Source of the DNA: Symbiodinium natans
Lineage: Eukaryota; Sar; Dinophyceae; Suessiales; Symbiodiniaceae
Reading direction: 5' to 3'
Assembly: GCA_905221605.1 (NCBI GenBank)
Contig: CAJNDS010001258.1
Coordinates: 107,501 to 171,500, forward strand
DNA length: 64,000 bases
In this document: positions 20,845 through 39,859 of the stretch, one piece after another
How the letters are laid out: the number at the start of each line of letters is the position of its first letter
How positions within the stretch are numbered: the first letter of the stretch is position 1
Made by a program: the position numbers and the translations under genes
The notes under the pieces: generated by a model
Database searches by the model: none
What the model was told of the DNA's origin: nothing
The model's input: only the letters and a program-made list of their open reading frames with translations

Positions 20845-23800
20845 TCCCAAAATGACGAAAGCCGCTAGCCTCAAATCCACCAGAAACCTGCGGCGCAAGG
20901 TTTGGGGGGGTAGAGTTGAGGGGTTAGGGTTTGGGGTTGCTTCGCGAGAGTTCCTGAAGCCATTCATCCCGAACCTCAACTCTGTCCCTGCTGAGCCGGG
21001 CACTTGTCTTCACCTCAGCACGTGTCCCTAGCTTTTGGAGCTTAGGGTTCAGGGTTTAGGGTTTAGGGTTTAGGGTTTAGGGTTTTGGGTTTTGGGTTTT
21101 GGGTTTTGCGTTTTGTCCCAAACAACCCTTACTCCTCATGCCACAGGATGCTTACCCTCTGTGTTTTGTAGGGGATAGGATTAGGGTTTGGGGTTTAGGG
21201 TTGAGGGTTTAGGGTTTAGGGTCTAGGGTCTGGGGTCTAGGGTTTAGGGTTCAGGGTTCAGGGTTTAGGGTTTCGGGTTTCGGGTTTGGGGTTTGGGGTT
21301 TAAGGCCCTTCGGGATATAGACCCTCTGAATAAGGCTTCTGTTTCAGAGAGCCAGAAGAGGGTTCAGAAGGGTTCCCTTTTAAGGGTCCCCCTTATCCTA
21401 CCTAGGATTTTGGGGCAGTTGCTTCCTCAAAGGAAGAAGGCACCGCCTGCTTGCTTTCACTCGTGGATTCTGCTTGGGGAAACCAATCCGGAAGCTGAAA
21501 TCCTAAACCCTCTTGGGTTTAGGGCTTAGGGTTTAGGATTTAGGGTTTAGGGTTTAGGGTCTAGGGTCTCTGTGAGGGACCTCACGAGACCGCGAACAAC
21601 TTGCAACAGAAAATACGCACGGGGCACACAGGGATGGGCGTCGCGCACAGCCACCCCAGGCACAGTGCCAGTTTGGGGAAATGGTTGTCCAAGGCTCCAA
21701 ACTCCGCAATACCCCCCTATAGGTCCTTAAACCCTGAACCCTAAACCCTAAACCCTAAACCCGAAACCCTAAACCCTAAACCTTATGAGGGGCTGAACAT
21801 CCGCCGAGGTGCCCCAAATCGTGTAGGGCAATTGCTGCTCGCACTTCCATTTGCCCGACATGTATGCGCCGAGAGCTTGCTTGGAATAGACCTGACCAAG
21901 GGCGTCCTATAGGGTTCAGGGTTCAGGGTTCAGGGTTTAGGGTTCAGGGTTCAGGGTTCAGGGTTCAGGGATCAGGGTTTAGGGCTAGGGCTCAGGGTTA
22001 AGGGTTAAGGGCGTTGGGATCTAGAGCTGATGGCGTGGTATTTGTCCTATTCGCGCTCGGCCCCTGCAAGCCCCACCAAAAAGACGCTCTTCGAAACCCA
22101 GGCTGACCCCTCAAAGCGGCCACCAAGTCGACTGCCAAACCTCAAAACCTCAACCCTAAACCCAATAATCCTAAACCCTGAGCCTAAACCCTGAACCCTG
22201 AACCCTAAACTCCAAACCCTAAACTCTAAACCCTAAACCCTAAACCCAATAAACCCCAATCCCTACAAACGCCAAGCACTAAGCACCGAGCACTATGCCA
22301 GATTGGCTTCGGGAACACCGAGTCCAGGACGGGGTTTTGGGGTTCTCGGGGGTTTTAGGGGTTTGGATTGTTTTGGGGGTTTGGGTTTAGGGCCTAGGGT
22401 TTAGGGTTTAGGGTTTTTTGGGGATGGGTTTCTGGGCTTTGGGGCTTTGGGGGTTTTGGGGCTTTGGGGGTTTGGGTTTTGGGGTTCAGGGTTTGGGGTT
22501 CAGGATTTGGGGTTCAGGGTTTAGCCAGTACCCTGAATTACGGAAAGGCTTTAGGGGTTTGGGCTTAGAGACCCAATCTTTCTTCATCCAGCCCAGGCTC
22601 ATGATGGAAACCAGTAAACTAGGGTCCAGAGCGTTCAGGGCTTGTCGGATGTGGGTAGAACTATGTGAATACCCTAAACCCTAAACCCCAAAACCTAAAC
22701 CCTAAATTCGAAATCCCAAACCCCAAACCCCAAACCCCAAACCCTAAACCCTAAATTATAAATCCAAAACCCCAAAGCCTAAACCTAAATTCTAAATCCC
22801 AAACCCCAAACCCTAAACCCTAAGCCCCAAACCCCAAACCCGAAACCCTAAACCCTGGCTCCAAACACTGCCCTGCCTCCAGGGCTCCGAACATCATGGT
22901 GGGAATCCACTTGTTGCAGTTCAAGAAGAACATGGGCCTTGCTCGCAGTTTAGGGAGGTTTTAGGGTTTCTTAGGGTTTAGGGTTTAGGGTTTAGGGTGT
23001 AGGGTTTAGGGTTGAGGGTTGAGGGTTAGGGTTCAGGGTTCAGGGTTCAGGGTTCAGGGTTCAGGGTTCAGGGTTCAGGGTTCAGGGTTTAGGGTTTAGG
23101 GTTTAGGGTTTAGGGTTTAGAGTTTAGGATTTAGGGCTTAGGGCTTAGGGCTTAGGGTCTAGGGTTTAGGGTTTAGGGTTTGGGGTTTAGGGTTTGGGTT
23201 TAGGGTTTAGGGTTTAGGGCTCAGGGCTTGAAGAACATAGGCCTTGCCGGTGGAGTTGAGGGTTTAGGTCTTGGGGTTTGGTTGTTAACTAGGACAACGA
23301 TCATCAAACCTATGCGTGTACATATATGCATACATATATATATATATATGTATGATATAGTGAACCTTAGCAGCCTCAACAAGGATACTTGTGTCTCTGA
23401 ACCCGAAACCCGAAACCCTAAACCCTCAACCCTAAACCCCCTGAGCCGCCAGCTGGTTGATGTGGGATTGCAGGTGGCCGCGGATGCGATCCACAAACAG
23501 GATGGCGTCCGGGTCCACCTGGCCACTTCTCTCTGCTCTGGCCCCCTAAACCCTAAACCCTAAACCTTAAACCCTACGACTTTACTTCTGAGGGCTTCCC
23601 TAAACACCCTACGTGCAAGGGCTCCGGATTCTGAAAGCCCCCTAAACCCTAAACCCTAAACCCTAAACCCTAAACCCTAAACCCTAAACCCTAAACCCTA
23701 AACCCTAAACCCTAAACCCTAAACCCTAAACCCTAAACCCTAAACCCTAAACCCTAAACCCTAAACCCTAACATGAGGCTCCCGCACCGGCATCCGGCGC

Positions 23801-25640
23801 CTAGAGAAGGGCTCCCTGGAACCCCGAAGCCTAGGTCAGGAACCCTAAACCCTAAACCCTAAACCCTAAACCTCTCTTTCATATATAATTTAAATGTTAA
23901 GGAGTTACTGGGCAAGGTTATTTTTTACTGGGCAAGGTCATTTTTTTACTGGGCAAGGTCATTTTTTTACTGGGCAAGGTCATTTTTTTACTGGGCAAGG
24001 TCATTTTTTACTGGGCAAGGTCATTACTGGGCAAGGTCCTTTTTTTATTGGGCAAGGTCATTTTTTTACTGGGCAAGGTCATTTTTTTACTGGGCAAGGT
24101 CATTTTTTTACTGGGCAAGGTCATTTCTTTACTGGGCAAGGTCATTTTTTTACTGGGCAAGGTCATTTTTTTACTGGGCAAGGTCATTTTTTACTGGGCA
24201 AGGTCGTTTCGTCCAAAAAAACGACCTTGCCCAGTAAAAAAATGACCTTGCCCAGTAAAAAAATGACCTTGCCCAGTAAAAATGTTACTGGGCAAGGTCA
24301 TCTTTTTACTGGGCAAGGTCATCTTTTACTGGGCAAGGTCATTTTTTTACTGGGCAAGGTCATTTTTTTACTGGGCAAGGTCATTTTTTTTCTGTGCAAG
24401 GTCATTTGTTTACTGGGCAAGGTCTTTTTTTTACTGGGCAAGGTCATTTTTTTACTGGGCAAGGTCATTTTTTTACTGGGCAAGGTCATTTTTTTACTGG
24501 GCAAGGTTATTTTTTTACTGGGCAAGGTTATTACTGGGCAAGGTCATTTTTTTACTGGGCAAGGTCATTTTTTACTGGGCAAGGTCATTTTTTACTGGCA
24601 AGGTCATTTTTTTACTGGGNNNNNNNNNNNNNNNNNNNNNNNNNNNNNNNNNNNNNNNNNNNNNNNNNNNNNNNNNNNNNNNNNNNNNNNNNNNNNNNNN
24701 NNNNNNNNNNNNNNNNNNNTTAGGGTTTAGGGTTTAGGGTTTAGGGTTTCTTTCCAGTCTGCCCAGACAGGGATCTTGTTGGGTTTGTCTGTTTCGCTCC
24801 TCAGTCAATGTCTTGAGGGGCATTGCTGACGCACTCGTACACCGGGACTTCTTTGGGGGGGGCCAGACCTCGAAACCCCAAACCCTAAACCTGGACACTC
24901 ATTCCGAAAAACTCCAAGCCCCTTCAAGCCCTAAACCCTAAGCCCTAAGGCCTAAGCCCTAAGCCCGAAGCCCTAAACCCGAAAGGCTTCGAGGACCAGT
25001 TTTTGGGAGGCTGGTTTTCCCGGCATGTGCCCAGGTCTCGCAACTTTCGGGGCGTGCCCCCCACCTGCACTGCAGCCAAAACCCTAAACACTAAACACTA
25101 AACCCTAAACCCTAAACCCTAAACCCTAAACCCTAAACCCTAAACCTCGGGCAGAAGCAGCACCCTTGCAGCCGGCAGGCCCGTCGCAGGCGAAGATGCC
25201 GCTCCCCGACTGGCGCTGCATGGTCATCGTGTCCTTGGTGGTGAAGCCCTAAACCCTAAACCCTAAACCCTAAACCCTAAATCCTAAACACTAAACCCTA
25301 AACCCTAAACCCTAAACCCCAAACCCTAAAGCCAGCTTGTGGCTTTTAGGACCTTGCTCAAGAGCCTGGGCTGCGAGGATGAAGGGCTTGTACAGCAGGA
25401 AGACTCAGGGTTTAGGGTTTAGGGTTTAGGGTTCGGGGTTCGGGGTTTGGGGTTTAGGGTTTAGGGTTTAGGGTTTAGGGTTTAGGGTTAGAGTTTTAGG
25501 GCTGTAGGCTGTTTGGGCAGCCCACAGTTCTGAAGCTGCGCTGCTGAGTGCGAACTGCCCCCCAAAGACAGAAACCTTCGGGAAGCCCGGCGAAGCAAAG
25601 CCTGTCAGAGCTTCTTGCACATCACCTGCGTCTCCCTGAC
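20845..25640 (-). CDS. Run of candidate exons, probably one or more multi-exon genes
   Basis: Not recognised. Open minus-strand segments between telomere-type arrays, 5' to 3': 25,640-25,512 (EALTGFASPGFPKVSVFGGQ); 25,408-25,333 (FLLYKPFILAAQALEQ); 25,250-25,155 (TKDTMTMQRQSGSGIFACDG); about 25,060-25,010 (GTPRKLRDLGTCRENQ); 23,530-23,447 (QVDPDAILFVDRIRGHLQSH); 22,952-22,868 (ARPMFFLNCNKWIPTMMFGA); 22,668-22,570 (THIRQALNALDPSLLVSIMS); 22,136-22,050 (GGRFEGSAWVSKSVFLVGLA); 21,909-21,787 (DALGQVYSKQALGAYMSGKW); 21,697-21,587 (FGALDNHFPKLALCLGWLCA); 21,035-20,935 (TRAEVKTSARLSRDRVEVRD); 20,897-20,845 (RFLVDLRLAAFVILG). Several follow CAG or TAG and end at GT or GC. Residue make-up is protein-like and two segments are hydrophobic. 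The 100-N gap falls inside. Whether they form one transcript cannot be decided here. Confidence 0.4.
21587..21697 (-). CDS. Candidate exon with a membrane-like segment
   Basis: Reads AEFGALDNHFPKLALCLGWL, then a Cys-rich hydrophobic stretch, and stops at a strong donor (TC|GTGAGG). Confidence 0.42.
21787..21909 (-). CDS. Candidate exon, 41 codons
   Basis: Among the most protein-like of the candidate exons: DALGQVYSKQALGAYMSGKW, then KCEQQLPYTIWGTSADVQPL. Bounded by TTCAGGG units on one side and CCCTAAA units on the other. Family unknown. Confidence 0.5.
22570..22668 (-). CDS. Candidate exon (ALDPSLLVSIMSLGWMKKDW)
   Basis: About 32 open codons with protein-like composition between CCCTAAA and degenerate TTTGGGG arrays. 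Family unknown. Confidence 0.42.
23641..23772. repeat. CCCTAAA array
   Basis: About 19 exact units. Confidence 0.97.
23895..24619. repeat. 21-bp satellite with internal inversion, ending at the gap
   Basis: Unit close to TTTTTTACTGGGCAAGGTCA, about 33 copies, some 19-20 bp or with a short TTACTGGGCAAGG remnant. Copies at 24,206-24,279 are in reverse orientation (TGACCTTGCCCAGTAAA), so the array can fold into a long hairpin. The long open frames here are only the repeat read in three frames. Confidence 0.95.
24620..24719. other. Assembly gap of exactly 100 N
   Basis: One hundred N bases separate the 21-bp satellite (left) from a TTTAGGG array (right). A round number of this kind marks a scaffold join of unknown size, so adjacency and order across it are not proven. 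Confidence 0.97.
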
Positions 25641-25962
25641 ACCCCCCCAACCCTAAACCCTAAACCCTAAACCCTAAACCCTAAACCCTAAACCCTAAAC
25701 CCTAAACCCTAAACCCTAAGCCGATGTTCCTAATTTTGAGGACTAGCTTGTCTCGGCTGGGGACTACGGAGGCTTGAATAGAGAGGGGTCGGAGGCCTGA
25801 CTTCTCTGCGAGTCCTTAGAGGCACTTTCTTCGGGCAGATGGAAGCAAGCCCTAAACCCTAAACCCTAAACCCTAAACCCTAAACCCTAAACCCCTGAGG
25901 CCCTGCGGCGTGGCTTTCGGTCAGGGGGTTAAGGCTTATGATGGTTTCGAAACAAAAAAAAC

Positions 25963-26312
25963 CTACAACCGCAAACCCTGCAAGCCCAAAGGCCACACTG
26001 CCAAGGAGGTCCTCTCAACCTCCTTTTTCTTCACGAGCTTCACCAGGGCCTTGTGGCTGTCCTTCAGGTTTTGCAGCATGCACGCTGTCAGCGTGCTGCG
26101 GTCCATGGCCGGAGCCCAGGGTGGAGGAACTCACGCAGGTTCCTCGACCCAAACGGAGCCAGTGAGCGAAATACAGCTCCGAAGCAGCGGCGAAGGCCCA
26201 CGAGAAAGACTCTCGAGCGCCGCTGCGGCAGGCTGTAGTCCAGGGCGCACAGCTTGTGGAAGTCCCAGAAACGAAAACCATGTATAGATACACTGTAACC
26301 CGACATGACATC
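25963..26312 (-). pseudogene. Cytosine-5 DNA methyltransferase fragment (motif VIII), frameshifted
   Basis: The first part (26312 to about 26107) reads MSGYSVSIHGFRFWDFHKLC followed by ALDYSLPQRRSRVFLVGLRR. The A-x-DY-x-x-PQRR-x-R-V-F-x-VG block is the conserved motif VIII of C5-cytosine methylases, preceded by the usual GY-x-V. It continues to NLREFLHPGL. The frame then breaks near 26106, and the next frame continues MDRSTLTACMLQNLKDSHKA to 25963, which resembles the helical stretch that follows motif VIII in several algal enzymes. The catalytic PCQ and ENV motifs are not present, so this is a fragment. Retrotransposons encoding such methylases are known in dinoflagellates, so this may be a retroelement relic. 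The family call rests on one motif; the pseudogene call rests on the frameshift, unless a small intron hides there. Confidence 0.6.
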
Positions 26313-26755
26313 TTTCTCGGTTTAGGGTTTAGGCTAAGGCAAAGAACCCCAAAGCCCCAAACAAACCCTGAACCCCAAACCCCAAACCCCAAACCCTAAA
26401 CCCTAAACCCTAAACCCTAAGCCCCCAAAGCACTCCAAAGCTCCAACTCGGTGCCAGCTCGCGCGACGGAGAAGCCTGGGGAAAGCCCGGGCTGGGGAGT
26501 TAGGCTGGGGTTTAGGGTTTAGGGTTTAGGGTTTGGGGTTTAGGGTTTAGGGTTTAGGGTTTGGGGTTTGGGGTTTGGGGTTTGGGGTTTAGGATGGGTT
26601 TAGGGTTTAGGGTCCGCCGACCCGGGCGGCGTGTTGGATGGACCCCTCCCTTCCACCCCCAAAAACCTAAAACGCGTAAGGGGCGGGGGTGGGGGGTGGG
26701 GGGTCGGCAGCACAGGGGGTAGAGGCTCCCTTGGGCAAAGGCTCCTAAAAGAGGT

Positions 26756-26950
26756 TACTTTGAGGTTCATGAGGGTTTAGGGTTTAGGGCTTAGCGTTAA
26801 GGTCTAGGGCCTAGGGTTTAGGGCTTAGGGTTGTGAGGTTCATGGGCACTGATAACCCCAGTTATATCTGCACTTGTAAGGAGTCTACGTCCCCTAAGTA
26901 GGTTACAAGCAGACGTCAACTTGGGGATTGCAAGTACCCATGAACCTACC
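26756..26950. mobile_element. Family 1-like element containing telomere-type repeats
   Basis: TACTTTGAGGTTCATG at the left and CATGAACCTACCAG at the right; about 65 bp of TTTAGGG-like units interrupt the left arm, after which GAGGTTCATGGGCACT repeats the end. Confidence 0.6.
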
Positions 26951-27254
26951 AGAGTTTTACGGGTTTACGGGGTCACGGGCTTAAGGGTTTGAGGGTTTAA
27001 GGGTTTAGAGAGTTTGGGGTTTGAGGGGTTTAGGGTTTACCGAGCGGGATTTAGCAGAACACAGCTGCTGGTTAGGGGGCTCGGGGATTATGGGGTTTAA
27101 GGGTTTGGGGGGTTTGGGGGTTCTGGGGTTGGGGGTTTACGGGTTGGCGCGTTTAAGGGGTGTAGGGTTAGGGGTTCAAGGGTTTATGTAGATTTAGGGG
27201 TTCAGGAGTTTGGGGGGCTTCCTGGTTTGGAAGTTGGGGTGTTGCCAAACTCCC

Positions 27255-35492
<8,238 letters not shown>

Positions 35493-35837
35493 TAAAAAAT
35501 AAACCCTAAACCCCTAGAACCCTAAACCCTAAACCCTTATTCTTTGACTTTGAGGGAGACTTGCATCAAGTGGGGGAGGTGGGGCAAGGGAACAAGAACT
35601 GGGGCAAGGAAGGGGCGCCCAGAGTGGCAAATGGGGGCAAGTGGGGCAGGCGAAGCCAACTCAACTAGCGGTTTTCGGCCCCCGCAACGCTCTACAATGC
35701 ATGGCCCGTGCCCTATATGAATGGAGCAGCACTACAGCAAGGTTTCCCCCCCCCCAAACACGCAGAAAAAACAAGTCAACCTGCTCTTATTGTTTATGCT
35801 TCTGATTTTCTTTTATGTTGTTCACTGTAACTCTCTT

Positions 35838-36110
35838 CTATCTCTTCTCTCCCTCTCTTTCGTTTATTTCTTCCATCTCTCTCTCTCTCTCTCTCTGTCC
35901 TCTCCTCTCTCTCGTCTTTTTGCTCTCTCTCTCTCTCTCTCTCTCGTCTCTTCTTTTATTTTCCCTCTTTTCTCTCTTCTCTTTCTCTCTCTCGCCTCTC
36001 TCTGGGGCTTCTTCTGTCTCTCTCGTCTGTCTCTTCTGTCTCTTCTGTCTCTTCTCTCTCTTCTCTCTCTTCTCTCTTCTCTCTCTTCCAATTGTCTCTT
36101 CTCTCTCTTT
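35838..36110. repeat. CT-rich microsatellite
   Basis: Plus strand is mostly (CT)n with TCTCTT and TCTGTC blocks. The 195-199 codon open frames over it are compositional. To its right, 36,120-36,310 is GC-rich unique sequence without a recognisable gene. Confidence 0.9.
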
Positions 36111-36487
36111 TCTCTGTCCCCGTCTCGCAGGCCACCTCCCTGCTGGACCCGCGCCACACCGGCCCCGTCTCACCCCCTCCCTGCAAGGAGCCCCCGGCCC
36201 CGACCCGCCGCCATGGTCATCCGTCGAGTATCCGTCGAGTGGTTCGGGAGAGGGTCCTTTCCGCCTTTGCTTGCCGCACTGCACCCCGATCGCGACCCGC
36301 CCGTTTGAAGACCTAAAGGAGAACCCGACCCCCGAGAAATTTGTGGGAAGAAGTGAGACTCAAACAGAGAACGGGCGCACCATACATCTAACCCTAAACA
36401 TCCTTAAACCCTAAACCCTAAACCCTAAACCCTAAACCCTAAACCCTAAACCCTAAACCCTAAACCCTAAACCCTAAACCCTACGCA

Positions 36488-39400
36488 ATGAGGAATTTGA
36501 GCCCGGACCTGCCGGAGCTCCTGGCAACTCTTCGGGATGCCAGAATGTGTGGGGGTTTTAGGGTTTAGGGTTTAGGGTTTCGGGTTTAGGGTTTAGGGTT
36601 TCGGGTTTCGGGTTTAGGGTTTCGGGTTTAGGGTTTCGGGTCTTTTGGGATTGGGGATAATTTGGGGTTTGGGTTTGGGGTTTGGGTGGTTAGTGATTGT
36701 GAGCGTTTTGGGGCGGTTTGTTGGGGTTTCGGGAATAGGATTCGGGAATGGGGAATCCCTGATTACCCTAAACCCTACCCGATGGTTGGGGTCTGGGTGT
36801 TGAGGGATTGGGGACTAGTCGGGATTCGGGATTTGAGCTTTTGGATTTGGGGCGCGCTCGGAGGGATAGGGGTCAAAAGAAGAATAAGAAAGGATCAAAA
36901 ACAAAATGAAAAGGGATCAAAGAAAATGAGCCCTTTAAACCCTAAACCCTAAACCTTTATAAACCCTAAACCCGACCCTCGGTTGTTTGTATTTGTTTAT
37001 TCTTTTCTATATTTTTTTTATCCGCCATGAGTACGGCACGCTCAACTCTGAGCCCTAAACGCTGCGACCCTAAAGCCCTAAAGCCCTAAACCCTAAGACG
37101 CTAAAACCCCAAAACCCCAAAACCCGAAAACCCTGAAACCCAAAGAAACCCTGAACCCCTAAACTCCCTGAACCCCCAGAACCCCCAGAAACCCCCAGAA
37201 ACCTGAATTGCAATGAACCGTTCGATCCCACAGGCTCCTTGCGCTTGCCCGCCGCCTCGGCCGGGGCCGCCGGGGCCGCCGGGGCCGCCGGGGCCTGTCT
37301 TCGCTCAGGCTCTCGGCACTTGGAGGATTTCTCAGGCCTACTGAGGCCCCAAACCCTAAACCCTGAACACTCAACCCTAAACCCGAAACCCTAACCCTAA
37401 ACCCCTAGGCCCTAAACCCGAAACCCGAAACCCTAAACCCGAAACCCTAAACCCTACGTGCGAGCAATATTCTGAAGTGCGTAGCCCTTTTGAGCCCTAC
37501 ATGGCTTTTGGCTTCCAAATCCACAAGTGCCTTGAAAAACTGGGAGCTTGGGGCTCAGCATTGTGAAAGTTGTCCTAGAAACTAATACCCTCGGGACCAG
37601 AGCCCCTCATCTCCCCACACAACCCTACACCCTACAAGCGGTTGTTAGGGTACTGGGATGTAGGGTTTAGGGTTTAGGGTTTGGGGTTTAGGGTTTAGGG
37701 TTTACAACTTCTCGTCGACCCCCCACGGGGTCCTTTTGCTTGTCAGCCGCTGCCGCTTTGTCCGTCTCCTCGGCCTGTGTTCACAGGGGCCTCAAACCCT
37801 AAACCCTAAACCCTAAACCCTAGACCCTAAAAGGCTCTTTCGGCACTTAGAAGATACCTGAAGCTACCAGGTCACTCCCTGCGAGGTTCCGTGGGAAATA
37901 TCCCCTTGCTTACAACGTCTGCATGTGCACCTTCTGCCCACTCCTACAACCTGTTAGGGTTTGGGGTTTAGGCTTTCAGGGTCTAGGGTTTAGGGTTTAG
38001 GGTCTAGGGTTTAGGACTTCTGGGGTTTCGGGTTTAGGGTTTAGGGTTTATGGGGAATCCTGAACCCTGCGATATACAGTTTCTCATCGATCCCGCAGGC
38101 TCCTTGCTCTTGTCCTCCGCCACTTCGGCCTGCTTTCACCGTGAGCTTGGTTTACCAACCCTGAAACCAAAAACACTGAAACCCTAAACTCCCAAACCCT
38201 GAAACCCTAAACCCTCACTCTTAACCCTAAACCCTGAACCCTGAATCCTGAAAGCCTAAACCTTAAACCAGAAGTGCAACAACAAGCGCTTAAATTTTCA
38301 ACCAGCTCCAGTTCAACCTGCTATAGGGGTCGGAATGACTACTAACAGTATTCCCTTAGGCTCCCTTTATGTGTATACGATAATAACCCTAAACCCTAAA
38401 CCCTAAACCCTAAACTCACTATTATGGTCCTGAGTAATTCGAATAGGGCTTAGGGCTTAGGGCTTAGGGCTTAGGGCTTAGGGCTTAGGGCTTAGGGCTT
38501 AGGGCTTAGGGCTTAGGGCTTAGGGCTTAGGGCTTAGGGCTTAGGGCTTAGGCTTAGGGCTTAGGGCTTAGGGCTTAGGGCTTAGGGCTTAGGGCTTAGG
38601 GCTTAGGGCTTAGGGCTTAGGGCTTAGGGCTTAGGGCTTAGGGCTTTGGGTTTAGGGTTTAGGGTTTAGGGTGTAGGGTGTAGGGTTTAGGGTTGTTTAG
38701 GGTCCCCTAAACCTGCGACGTAGAAGTGGCGCAGTAATCCTCATTCCAGACACATTTTTCGGGTTTTAGGAGGCGACTATCGCAGATCCGTTCCAGCGTA
38801 GCGTACCCGAAGCCTGAAAGCCTTGCACAATGTACACCCTGTAAGCTCTGCATCAGTCCTTCAAACCTACAAGCCCTATCAACCCTTTGAGATTCCATAA
38901 ACCCTACAAACACCCATAAACTCTCTAAACCCCGAAAACCCTAAACCCAAAAGCCCCAAAAGCCCCAAAAGCCCCAAAAGCCCCAAAAGCCCCAAAAGCC
39001 CCAAAAGCCCCAAAAGCCCCAAAAGCCCCAAAAGCCCCAAAAGCCCCAAAAGCCCCAAAAGCCCCAAAAGCACCAAAAGCCCCAAAAGCCCCAAAAGCCC
39101 CAAAAGCCCCAAAAGCCCCAAAAGCCCCAAAAGCCCCAAAAGCCCCAAAAGCCCCAAAAGCCCCAAAAGCCCCAAAAGCCCCAAAAGCCCCAAAAGCCCC
39201 AAAAGCCCCAAAAGCACCAAAAGCCCCAAAAGCCCCAAAAGCCCCAAAAGCCCCAAAAGCCCCAAAGCCCACAAACTGAGGCCCACAATGTACATCAGCC
39301 TCCCAATTCTGGAAAGATTTGGGCCCTGGGGTGTAGGGGTCGGGTTCCGGGTGTATGTAGGGCCCGGGCTCAGGGCTTAGGGTTTAGGGTTTAGGGTTTA

Positions 39401-39820
39401 GGGTTTAGGGTTTAGGGTTTAGGGTTTAGGGTTTAGGGTTTAGGGTTTAGGCTTTAGGCTTTAGGCTTTAGGCTTTAGGCTTTAGGCTTTAGGGTGCAAG
39501 GGGGGTATGCAAGGGGCATAGCAGAGGGCTCCCATTTAAGGGCCCATACAACCCTAAACCCCCAACCCCAAACCCTAAACCCTAAACCCTAACCCCTAAC
39601 CCTAACCCCAAACCCTAAACCCTAAGAGACCCTGGAACTACCCTTAGAACCCCTGATCCCTAGACCCCAGGGCTGGCCGCCAGCTGCACCCACGATTGAG
39701 TGTCCGAGTCCGCCCCCTGGCCGGGCCAAAGGGGGTTTAGGGTTTAGGGTTTAGGGTTTGGGGTTTGGGGTTTGGGGTTTAGGGTTTAGGGTTTAGGGTT
39801 TAGGGTTTAGGGTTTAGGGT

Positions 39821-39859
<39 letters not shown>

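Noticed and set aside
23894-24737. 278-codon frame, and the idea of a CRISPR array from regular 21-bp repeats
   Set aside because: Units are directly adjacent with no unique spacers, the array flips orientation and part of the frame runs through N bases. It is a satellite.
25910-26287. 125-codon plus-strand frame
   Set aside because: It overlaps the methyltransferase motif on the opposite strand, which has a recognisable family signature.
35721-36414. 195-199 codon frames rich in Ser/Leu (plus) and Arg/Glu (minus)
   Set aside because: They follow the CT-rich microsatellite; no conserved feature outside it.
38879-39295. Three overlapping 115-138 codon frames rich in Gly, Phe, Leu
   Set aside because: Same artefact from the 9-bp CCAAAAGCC repeat.
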